A stretch of 64,000 nucleotides of DNA from contig NW_019775508.1 of NCBI RefSeq assembly GCF_001039355.2, positions 240,595 to 304,594 on the forward strand. The letters are read 5' to 3'. The position numbers and the translations under genes were made by a program. This document shows positions 1 through 10,000 of the stretch, in pieces; position 1 is the first letter of the stretch, and each line of letters opens with the position of its first letter. The notes below the pieces were generated by a model. The model was not told the DNA's origin and searched no databases. It worked only from the letters and a program-made list of their open reading frames with translations. The stretch comes from Lingula anatina. Its lineage: Eukaryota > Brachiopoda > Lingulata > Lingulida > Lingulidae.

Positions 1-1821
1 CCAACCTTATCACATAATCTGTACGATTTTGTTGCAATCGTGATCTAACAAGGTCTAATGATTTTATTTTACTATTTTAGGACGTTTCAGGCCGTCCCCT
101 AACAGGCGGTGATGTTTAATGGAGCTTACTTTGTTTAAGTAGAGGCCAGTTTTCAAATGCCTGCCCCTACAAAGATGTACTTAGAAGCAGGAGAGGAATT
201 ACATATATTGGTTATTAATAGTGTTCAAGTAAATGCGCTGTTATATATTTCAGATGTACTACGTAATAACTTTTACAATAAATGAATGAATACAATAAAT
301 TCCTGAACCTAGGCATTTAAATTGTGGTCCTTTAAAATAAAATAAAATAAACAAACATATTTAACTACATGTATAAAAAAGAATTTTATTGTACAATATC
401 TATTTCTCTAAAACAGGGCTGCCTCGGCAGCTTCCATTAAAAATTGCGATGCGGACAGTATGATAACTTTTGTATGAGTACATGTCACGCCTGTACTCAC
501 TGGCCTTCTTAATAATGAGACTTCCCTCAATTGCAGGATGTGGATCAGGATATGGATTATGCAATGTACTGATTTTATTTGTGCTTACTATATAATTTAA
601 AGTATGAATAAATACGTAGGCAATTATCATAAAAACTATTCATTATATAAATAGACCTACGTACGTGTAATCCTAATATAGATGTTTAACATTTGAATCA
701 TCACATTAAACACGAGATAGGCCTATTTTCTGTACAAAATAAAACAAATACTAATATATAATATTGTATGTATATAAAAGTCGATGCCAACTAAATACCC
801 ATTGTGATCAGTACAATAAAACAAGGACGAAAAAAGTATGTGGACGTTCGTGTATGTACTGTTTTGGATATACTAGTATTACATGCGTTTACATGGAGCA
901 CCAGCACATCCACTTGTGAGCGGTCTAGCAGAGACCATCGCGTCTTCAAACTCTTCATTCATTTCTAACGTATATTCAACTTATCTTAACAATACCTCTC
1001 AGTTTCTGTGCTGGTGCGACCGCGTCAATCCCTCATTCACTCACTCCCTATGTAATTGGACTCCGCTTAAGAAGTGAGTGGAAATTGGCAAAGCTAAATA
1101 AGGATGGGTGACCAGATTTCCCAGAGCAGAAAAGATCCTTACGATTCTCCTCTCATACCAATAAAAAGGCTTTCTAAAAAACAACCCTTAATCTCGCGAC
1201 TGATGAAGTTATGAATGAGGATGATGCGAGTTTTACTGTGTAATCCATAATATTTACAATGATGCAAGAGGACGTTTTGTGTTTTTATGAAACGAAATGT
1301 ATAACAATGAAATTAAAATATTTGGATTCATGTAAAACTCTTATATTATGATTTATGTAAAACTCTTGTCATAAAATCACATATGAGTTTCCCACGTTTC
1401 AGCCACTTGGTCGTAATAAGTCTTTGTTTCATCGTCCGTGTAAATTATCACTTTATTGTCATATCCTTTTTCGTAGTTTTTGGAGCTAGTAGCCTGAAAC
1501 GGATAAACAACAAATTGTGAGAAACTGTAAAAATACAAGTGTACCAAATTTAACCAAAGTCAATTACTTTAAGCAAATACCTTTTTACTCTGAATCACGG
1601 TTTTGAAGGCAAAAAAGCCATTCCTTTGAATTATGTAAAGGTTGCCTTATTGCAAATAGTGAAAAATGTACAAATCAGAACTTTTTTCATCCAGTTCAAT
1701 TCTGAATTTATTTCAGTGGCTTTGGGTACGAATAAAGACTAAACGATTTTGAGGCAGAAAGTAATATGTTTAACGGACTTGTCCCTGTTTTTTTAATTAT
1801 AAATTCCGAAATCGTTTTGGA
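1..1821. repeat. Near-identical second copy of the mucin 3' end (5563-7395), probably an unmerged haplotype
   Basis: From the first base this block reads the same as 5563-7395, with about twenty substitutions and a few short indels by eye (about 1%). It stops at a single N at 1822, where the other copy continues without a break into the cytoplasmic exon at 7436-7729. The copy carries the same last mucin coding exon and the same 3' flank. A 10-bp insertion near 7148-7157 is absent here. An allelic contig placed beside its partner is the simplest reading; a very recent duplication cannot be excluded. Apart from the exon at 1377-1493 I see nothing coding. Confidence 0.8.
1377..1493 (-). CDS. Duplicate copy of the mucin C-terminal cytoplasmic exon
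   Basis: The reading frame of 38 codons ends in TGA at 1377-1379 and is preceded by an acceptor (TTTCAG then GCTACTAGC). It matches the exon at 6942-7058 and encodes the same tyrosine-rich tail (KNYEKGYDNK, then TKTYYDQV). Entry is phase 0. The upstream cytoplasmic exon that should join it is missing because the block ends at the N at 1822, so the fragment is orphaned here. It could belong to a second tandem gene, or even be a tail for the CUB protein, but the flanking identity makes an allelic duplicate more likely. Confidence 0.6.
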   Translation of the reverse strand, partial: ATSSKNYEKGYDNKVIIYTDDETKTYYDQVAETWETHM

Positions 1822-2214
1822 NATGATACTTATAAGAGGATGTTGGTTGGGGAAGGAGACGCTCTTAAGCTTGTTTCAATTGGTTTTAATATCTAGGCCT
1901 AATCCTACATAAAATTCTACCTGTTAATTCTTATTTGAAGAATAAAGTCAATTGGTGGAGGGTCCCTGGGCTTTGAAGAAAGACCGTTTTATCGGGAAAA
2001 GGACCACTCTAATTCAAAATTTCATCTAGATTCTTTGAACACACGTTTCCTTGTAAAAAAAAGGTTCACTGTTCAGAAAAAGGAAATCTTTACAAACTGC
2101 TGGCCACAGGTCAAGTGTAACGAAACTGAAGGTCCGTCAAACAGAAAGTCCGCCCTCCATTTAGTAATAATGCTTAGGGTTACATCTCCACCTTGCAATC
2201 AATAACGGGTACTC
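1494..2214. other. Noncoding, contains single-N assembly join
   Basis: Up to 1821 the sequence is the intron-like flank of the duplicated mucin exon. The N at 1822 is a contig join, and the sequence after it (1823-2214) has no counterpart in the other copy. I see no convincing exon here, although any further exon of the CUB gene would be expected in this interval or inside the join. Confidence 0.6.
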
Positions 2215-5200
2215 TCACCTATTCCTCTTCGTGTACAGCACCGCAAACACAATCTCTACCACCACCAGCAAACACGCTCCTACAGCAATGAGAACCCAGC
2301 TCCAGACGGGGAAATTTATCATTGGGTTCTTGTTTTGGGACCCCCTGTCTGAATCAGGATTTCCCATTTTCGATGTAGTAACTTCTTTATTTGTAGAGCT
2401 CGAAGTTATCTTGTCATATGTCGTCGTAAATATCCGAGTTGTTGAGAGAGTTTTGGAAGAGATAAATATGACACTTGGACTGGTATGAAGTTTCCGAGTT
2501 GACGCAAATGACTGCATTGTTGTTGTTTTGGGCACTGTTATCGCTGCAGTTACTTTATTTTGTGCTGTTGAAATTGCTTTGAATATTGCAGTTGTCTTTT
2601 GAGTTGTTTTTGGTATTAATATTGTTTCAGACGTAATCGCATGCCAGTGTGCAGTAGTGACTTCTCTAGTTGTTTCGTGGTGTTCTGTGGTGCCGTCTGT
2701 CTGCACGAGAGTCGTGCACAAATATCCTTCATACTCCAAGCGAAACCCTTCTGCTGTAGACGAACTGTCACTGACAAATGTCATATTAAAACTGTTGTCC
2801 TCTATAACAATAGATGTCACGTTTATCTGCGGTGCTGTCACAGAGAATTTACTGTCGCAAAATGTGGTAGAATTGGTAGACCCCAAATGCTTGAAGCTTA
2901 TGTTCAGAAAGTCATAATTGCATCCTCCATTTTCCAAATCAAAATTCGTGAAAATAAGATCTATTTTGCATGCACCTTCAAAAGGAAAGATAATATTTTT
3001 AATATCCTTTCAGTTATTAGGCAGGTCGTGCTAATATGATAAATGTGACGATAATATTCCCTAGAGGCATTTTACTAGATATTAAAAAAGACAATTGATT
3101 CGAGATAATTCAATACCACAAGAAAAGAACCCAGCTAGGTGTCTAAAATTTATTATATGTCCCGTTACTGGATTAGAGAATAAAAACTAAATATCTATTC
3201 AGAAATATATTAAGAAGAAAGTCGATAAATCCGTGCATAATTACCGGGGACAGAGACCGTATACCAGCACGTGATACTGGGTGGATACTGACAGGCCCCC
3301 TGTCCACAATATCCCGGGGATGTTATCACACCTGTCTGGCTGGAGAACTCGGTGGTCCCGCATCCTTAGACAAGTTAAAATCTGAACATTACTGTAATGC
3401 AGTGGTTAGTAGGGTAGACCGGGGCTAAACGCCCCCCTTAAGCAAGAAACATCACAATTTTCCCTGCTGAAGGTATAGACCGTTCAAAGTGGGTGTTAAC
3501 TATGAAGAGCTGACTAGACTACAAACTGATACTAACACTTTTGGAAACAAACAAAAGAAAAACCTTATAGGTAAAAATAGGTAAATTATAAAATAGGCCT
3601 TTTTGCCCCATGGCTGGGGCATTACGCCTCGCACCACGGGGCTAAACGCCCACCGTGGGCGTCTTGCCCCAAACTATAGGCGTTATGCCCCGCCTTTGTA
3701 CAAAGCAAAATAAAATCAAATTATATTTCTACGAGACAACTTGGTAAGCCTTTAAAAGCAACATATAATATTTTGGGATACTGAGATAATAAAAATACCC
3801 ATCAAATTTATTCAGAATGAGCTGTAATTCTACTCTTTACGACAGGGCACTGTGATACTTCCAAAATTAAGTTCCTAGTACAGCCACTTGCTTTGGCTTT
3901 TCCCCATATAAGTGTTATAACTGATGATATACAATAAAAAAACATGCATGAAAGAACACTTCCGCATCTTTTTAGAATTATTTTTTATTTAAAAACGAAA
4001 GGGGGCAAAACGCCCAGTGATCGGGGCAAAACGCCCACTATAGGCGTTTTGCCCCATATCAGCATGGGCGTTTTGCCCCAAAGTGAGATTTTGTATATTT
4101 TTTCAAAATTCGGCGGGAAAAGTTTTATACAATCTGACTTCATCGAAACTTGTATGGAGGTCTGATACCATCCTATCTGTCACCAACAAAGTTTTTTGAA
4201 TTCGTGCATTTGGTAGGTGGTGTCACTGATGTTAAGGAAAAGGCTAAATAACAGTAAACAAGGCAAAAATGAACAAATTATCATAAAATGCTTATTTTTT
4301 AGTTTGTGGTCATCTCCGTCATGGAGGATAAGTCTGCTGGAAATCGGAAGTGGAAAAAACATCACGAGACGCGTATTTATACGTAATACCTGAAAAAAAG
4401 CGGGTGGGCGTTTGACCCCGACTGGGCGTTTAGCCCCGGTCTACCATATATATGTTGTGTTTCTAATGATAAGATAGATATTTTAAACTAACAGTCAGTG
4501 GGCATAAGATCATACGATTCAGTGTAAACTATGATCATTATTAATCATAGTATTACGTTGATATATAAAGTGCATGCATTTGTCATTTATGTTTGTTTGT
4601 AATAGCGAAGGTATAGCGTAAACAGTCGACCATCTTATCATACAGTGCACCACTATCAGAATTTGGAATTAAGAGTTATCTTTGTGAAAACATATATTAT
4701 CATTACTTCCGAATATAAAGCAATCGTCAATTATGATTGTTTCTGTAGGAAGAGCATAAATAAACGACAGGCATTCCATCACTTTGAGGGTACTTGTCGC
4801 TAGTGACCCTAGAATATCAAGAACAGTTTCCCAAAATAGTTTATTTTCCAATTAACCCAAATAATAATTGAAGGTTATGAAATATAATTCTGCGTCCTTA
4901 GATGGTGTATTGACTCCCTAGCCTAGCCCCCCTCCCCCCTTTGCGGGATTTGGGGGGGGGGGGGGGAGGAGGGGCGACTGAATAAACAATGCAGCTTATA
5001 TGTCGCCATCACCTCTGGATCCTCCAGGGAATGTTATTATATCACTTCTAAGAGACGAGACAATTGCGGACTGAGCAGGTTAACATTTTAATAGTTTAAT
5101 GCCCGGTCTACTTGAAAACTTTAGACCTGTGACAATAAGACCGAAGGAGGTAGCTATTTACCTTGTCCTACAGGCGCTGCTGCGGTGGACTGAGCCCGTG

Positions 5201-5261
5201 CTTGAGTCAAAAGAAAGCACACAGCGTTCACCAAGAGGAAGTGTTTCAGTTTCGTCATCAT
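2215..5261 (-). CDS. CUB-domain, Thr/Ser-stalk, single-pass membrane protein
   Basis: There are three exons: 5162-5261 (signal peptide, MMTKLKHFLLVNAVCFLL), 3245-3363 and 2219-2975, joined by phase-1 GT-AG introns. Exons 2 and 3 together make one CUB domain: CGTTEF, GVITSPGY, a CWY segment, then LIFTNFDLENG and CNYDFLNI, closing near EGYLC. It is followed by about 120 residues rich in Thr and Ser with N-X-T/S sites, and one membrane helix (WVLIAVGACLLVVVEIVFAV) with a short basic tail. The frame stops at a TGA (2215-2217) that overlaps a good splice donor (AG then GTGAGA), so the tail may continue in an exon not seen. CUB domains bind proteins or carbohydrate, often with calcium; the partner is unknown. 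The gene sits 1.7 kb downstream of the mucin on the same strand. Start chosen at the upstream of two adjacent ATGs. Confidence 0.85.
3413..4445. mobile_element. Non-autonomous DNA transposon with 22-bp perfect inverted ends and internal GGGGCnAAACGCCC motifs
   Basis: The left end GGTAGACCGGGGCTAAACGC (3413 on) is exactly inverted at the right end (to 4445), 22 bp without mismatch. TA dinucleotides lie just outside both ends, compatible with a TA target duplication. The ends are not the only copies of the motif: GGGGC-AAAACGCCC and its inverse recur in clusters at about 3603-3700, 4000-4085 and 4399-4445, in both orientations. There is no transposase frame. The element lies in intron 1 of the CUB gene. 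The family is not recognised; TA flanks fit Tc1/mariner-like mobilisation but do not prove it. Confidence 0.75.
4921..4976. repeat. C-run / G-run low-complexity tract
   Basis: A C-rich stretch is followed, after TTTGCGGGATTT, by an uninterrupted run of about fifteen G and a G-rich tail. It could form a hairpin or a G-quadruplex. It lies in the first intron of the CUB gene, about 190 bp from its signal-peptide exon. Confidence 0.6.
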
Positions 5262-6941
5262 CGATCTGAGTGTTCCTACTATGTCAAATAATTACCTGTA
5301 TGTACATTAGTAATATACCAGTACCTGTGGTATTGCAATGGGGAAGTAAATAACTAATGGCCTTTTATTTGAACTTATCCTGATAATTTTGGTTATCAGA
5401 TCGCGGAGTAGTGCCTGAGTGTGCTTACCTTAGTCACTGTGATATATTAAGTGTACCAAATTCCAGTAGGCGCCACTATTGAATTGTTTGACACAGTGAA
5501 ATGTAAATAGATTACTTAGACATCGTCTAATTTGTAACTTACAAGATGTAAACAATTCATTTTCCAACCTTATCACATAATCTGTACGATTTTGTTGCAA
5601 TCGTGATCTAACAAGGTCTAATGATTTTATTTTACTATTTTAGGACGTTTCAGGCCGTCCCCTAACAGGCAGTGATGTTTAATGGAGAGCTTACTTTGTT
5701 TAAGTAGAGGCCAGTTTTCAAATGCCTGCCCCTACAAAGATGTACTTAGAAGCAGGAGAGGAATTACATATATTGGTTATTAATAGTGTTCAAGTAAATG
5801 CGCTGTTATATATTTCAGATGTACTACGTAATAACTTTTACAATAAATGAATGAATACAATAAATTCCTGAACCTAGGCATTTAAATTGTGGTCCTTTAA
5901 AATAAAATAAAATAAACAAACATATTTAACTACATGTATAAAAAAGAATTTTATTGTACAATATCTATTTCTCTAAAACAGGGCTGCCTCGGCAGCTTCC
6001 ATTAAAAATTGCGACGCGGACAGTATGATAACTTTTGTATGAGTACATGTCACGCCTGTACTCACTGGCCTTCTTAATAATGAGACTTCCCTCAATTGCA
6101 GGATGTGGATCAGGATATGGATTATGCAATGTACTGATTTTATTTGTGCTTACTATATAATTTAAAGTATGAATAAATACGTAGGCAATTATCATAAAAA
6201 CTATTCATTATATAAATAGACCTACGTACGTCTAATCCTAATATAGATGTTTAACATTTGAATCATCACATTAAACACGAGATAGGCCTATTTTCTGTAC
6301 AAAATAAAACAAATACTAATATATAATATTGTATGTACATAAAAGTCGATGCCAACTAAATACCCATTGTGATCAGTACAATAAAACAAGGACGCAAAAA
6401 GTATGTGGACGTTTGTGTATGTACTGTTTTGGATATACTGGTATTACATGCGTTTACATGGAGCACCAGCACATCCACCTGTGAGCGGTCTAGCAGAGAC
6501 CATCGCGTCTTCAAACTCTTCATTCATTTCTAACGTATATTGAACTTATCTTAACAATACCTCTCAGTTTCTGTGCTGGTGCGACCGCGTCACTCCCTCA
6601 TTCACTCACTCCCTATGTAATTGGACTCCGCTTAAGAAGTGAGTGGAAATTGGCAAAGCTAAATAAGGATGGATGACCAGATTTCCCAGAGCAGAAAAGA
6701 TCCTTACGATTCTCCTCTCATACCAATAAAAAGGCTATCTAAAAAACAACCCTTAATCTCGCGACTGATGAAGTTATGAATGAGGATGATGCGAGTTTTA
6801 TTGTGTAATCCACAATATTTACAATGATGCAAGAGGACGTTTTGTGTTTTTATGAAACGAAATGTATAACAATGAAATTAAAATATTTGGATTCATGTAA
6901 AACTCTTATATTATGATTTATGTAAAACTCTTGTCATAAAA
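5262..6941. other. Intergenic: mucin 3' flank and CUB gene 5' flank
   Basis: This interval separates the mucin stop codon from the CUB start codon on the same strand. From 5563 it is the partner of block 1-1821. A 76-codon minus-strand frame (5965-6195) is open in both copies but has no good splice acceptor or recognisable domain. I see no clear promoter for the CUB gene. Confidence 0.6.
6797..6802 (-). promoter_or_regulatory. Candidate poly(A) signal of the mucin gene
   Basis: Read on the minus strand this is AATAAA, about 140 bases after the mucin stop codon. In the duplicate block the same site reads AGTAAA (1232-1237). Other AATAAA words occur further downstream, so the used site is uncertain. 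Confidence 0.4.
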
Positions 6942-7058
6942 TCACATATGAGTTTCCCACGTTTCAGCCACTTGGTCGTAATAAGTCTTTGTTTCATCGT
7001 CCGTGTAAATTATCACTTTATTGTCATATCCTTTTTCGTAGTTTTTGGAGCTAGTAGC
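6942..7058 (-). CDS. Mucin exon: C-terminal cytoplasmic tail
   Basis: This is the last coding exon: 38 residues and a TGA stop, phase 0 entry after TTTCAG. It is rich in tyrosine and acidic residues: KNYEKGYDNK, IIYTDDE and TYYDQV. YDNK fits the YxN core recognised by Grb2-type SH2 domains when phosphorylated. The sequence ends in ETHM, which is not a classical PDZ ligand. Confidence 0.8.
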   Translation of the reverse strand, partial: ATSSKNYEKGYDNKVIIYTDDETKTYYDQVAETWETHM

Positions 7059-10000
7059 CTGAAACGGATAAACAACAAATTGTGAGAAACTGTAAAAATA
7101 CAAGTGTGCCAAATTTAACCAAAGTCAATTACTTTAAGCAAATACCTGTTCAGAGTCCTTTTTACTCTGAATCACGGTTTTGAAGGCAAAAAAGCCATTC
7201 CTTTGCATTATGTAAAGGTTGCCTTATTGCAAATAGAGAAAAATTTACAAATCAGAACTTTTTTCATCCAGTTCAATTCTGAATTTATTTCGGTGGCTTT
7301 GGGTACGAATAAAGACTAAACGATTTTGAGGCAGAAAGTAATATGTTTAACGGACTTGTCCCTGTTTTTTTTAATTATAAATTCCGAAATCGTTTTGTAA
7401 AATGCCTGGAGAAATAATGTACAAGCGGTATTTACCAGGTTAGATTCGCTCCCTGACGTACTCCCCGAACTGCCGCTATTACTTTGAGATGGCCCCGGTA
7501 CCCTGCTGAGTTCGTTTTCTGGACTAGCTATCTCATCTATGATATTTAAGTACTGGTTGGCCGTCTGAATCTCCTCGAGCTCTCTGAAGTCTTCAGGGGG
7601 CTGGGCCGCCTTGGCTGCCAGTATGAAGTTATCGTATGCTGCGTTCGACTGTGATTTTTCGTTCATTCTCTGTTGATATATGGCTTTCTTGCGAAGTTCA
7701 GACTTCTTGCGATGGTATTTTGTGCAACACTGTACAATAAAAGGTATATCACATAAAAATTTGATTCCAAGACCAAGTAAAGACAGAGATATTTTACTGA
7801 CTTGTCACTTTTTAAAATCTTTTTTCTTTTCTTTTTACCCCTTTCTCTTTTTTAGGGGGTGGGTTTACCAATAAATAAAACATGTAGCCTTACTGCCTTC
7901 ATTCTAATAAATGAACACAAAATACCAGTTTTAAGTTGAAATAATCTTTGACATAGTAAACTGCTTACAGTTGCACAGAGAAGTATGATGAGGAAGAACA
8001 CGATGATACAGCCAGTGATGAGGAGGGCCAGCTGCCAGTCCAGGAACATGAATTCTGGACTTGATATTTCTGCAGGGGTCGCTGGGTTCTTGATTGTGGT
8101 AGTTGAGACAGGCGTTGTGGACGTGGTAGTTGTTTGGACTACTCCTGGAAAGAAGATTGTACATAACGTGTTAGTACTGACGTTATCGGCAGGCACATAT
8201 AGCATTGCACTTATCCAATCAGGCACGAGATAATGCCCTTGGAAAAATGAGATTTGAAAGTTCATTAGGATAGGCAAAAGATTTTAGATTTTGGAAAAGT
8301 CTAATTAATGTGATTAGTCTTCTAAATATTAAATGTGAATAAGTACTAGTAAGCCTGTAGTACAGGTCCTTTACAGATACTAATTTCTGATACCCATATA
8401 TGCTTTATATATTAAATGTAAATAAGTACTAGTAAGCCTGTAGTACAGCTCCTTTACAGATACTGATTTCTGATACTCATAAATCCATCTAAAATCACTG
8501 ACAGGTTAAGGTGGCTGGATACACAAAAAACTTCCTACCTTCAACTACTGACGCAGCTTGATCGAATTCAAAGATTCCAAACGAGTTTCCTCCTGTCGTT
8601 TGATTCAGGAATAAGAGCCGGACAGCCGCCACACTGACAGGCGTGGAGAAATACACGTCAAATGTCGTCACTACGCTACCATTACTGAAAAGATAAAGCA
8701 TGTATTTTGGCCGAATATGTCAAATGTCGTCACTACGCTACCATTACTGAAAATATAAAGCATGTATTTTGGCCGAATATGTCAAAAAGAGTTACTTCCA
8801 AATTTTTACACTTTACATGGTTGCAGTATGTAGAAAATAACAAACCGTACCCTGCCCGCCATCACAGTGGTGTTCATATTAAGTATGGTAAATAATACTT
8901 TAACTACACATTCTTTTACGTAACTTTTTATAATATTCTCTTCAAAGACATATTAAGTATGGTAAATAATACTTTAACTACACATTCTTATACGTAACTT
9001 TTTATAATATTCTCTTCAAAGACATAGCAGGGAAATATTTATTTGTCTACAACCCTACCTGAAAGTGACAGAAGCAATCCGCTCATAAGAACCGCCGAAC
9101 ACAGTGGAGAGAAGGAATGTTTCCATCTGCAAAATACATTTAGCATAATTTAACACAGTATATAATGGTTAAAAACAATTATTATAAAACAACTATATAA
9201 ATTGGGTCTCAATGAAAATAGGTCTATCGAAAACAAGTCCAACATGATTTGTAATTTTAAAGACAAGTATAGTTTTTCAAGAAGCTTAATTTCAATGAAT
9301 TATTCTTTTAAATCACAAAGCCTCAAGTGGCCTTTTCAGTTAACGACACACATCACAAAATACAAAATCCCTGTATCATTCTTCACTAACTATGCCGTTG
9401 ACTGGTCCACGTATTAAGTTCACTTACCGCACTGACAAAGCGGGAACGCAGCAACAGGTATTCACTTGACTTGGAATCTGCAAGGCTTGGAGTGTAAAAA
9501 ATATTAGTGAGGCGCAGGGTAATCCGAACAACAGCATACAGTCTCTCTTCAGTAGTAGTTTCAACTAAACCGGCAGTTGTATTCGCTGACACTGTCATTG
9601 TTGTGGTCACTTGACTTTCTGTAGTTTGGTCTACTATTGTAGAACCTGCAGCTGTCGTTAAGGAAATGGAAGGAGTCGAGGAAGTAGTTGGTAATGGAGT
9701 TGTCACTGTTGTGGACACTGGACTTTCTGTAGTCGAGGTTTGGTCTACTTTTGTCGAACCTGCAGCTGTCGTTATCGAAATTGAAGGAGTCGAGGAAGTA
9801 GTTGGTAATGAAGTTGTCACTGTTGTGGACACTGTTGATGTTGTTTTGGGTGCTGTAGTCGATGTAGAAGTTATGGTAGTAGACACAGTAGGCGATGTTG
9901 TAGATGCTGTGCTCGATGTAGAAGTTATAGTAGTGGAAATAGTAGACACTGTGGTGGGAGCTGTGCTAACTGTAGAAGATCCAGTACTAGACGGTGTCGA

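Larger units (their letters stand above)
5563..7395. repeat. Partner copy of block 1-1821 (the copy contiguous with the mucin gene)
   Basis: The block runs unbroken into the rest of the mucin gene on one side and the CUB gene on the other, so it is the copy to keep if one is redundant. It contains the last mucin exon (6942-7058) and a candidate AATAAA poly(A) signal that is altered in the other copy. Confidence 0.8.

Noticed and set aside
883-1077. 64-codon plus-strand frame
   Set aside because: The partner copy at 6447 on has a stop within it, and there is no recognisable protein.
5965-6195. 76-codon minus-strand frame downstream of the mucin, open in both copies
   Set aside because: It has one Ile/Val difference between copies and some coding character, but no pyrimidine-rich acceptor and no known domain. 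Openness in two probable alleles is not independent evidence.
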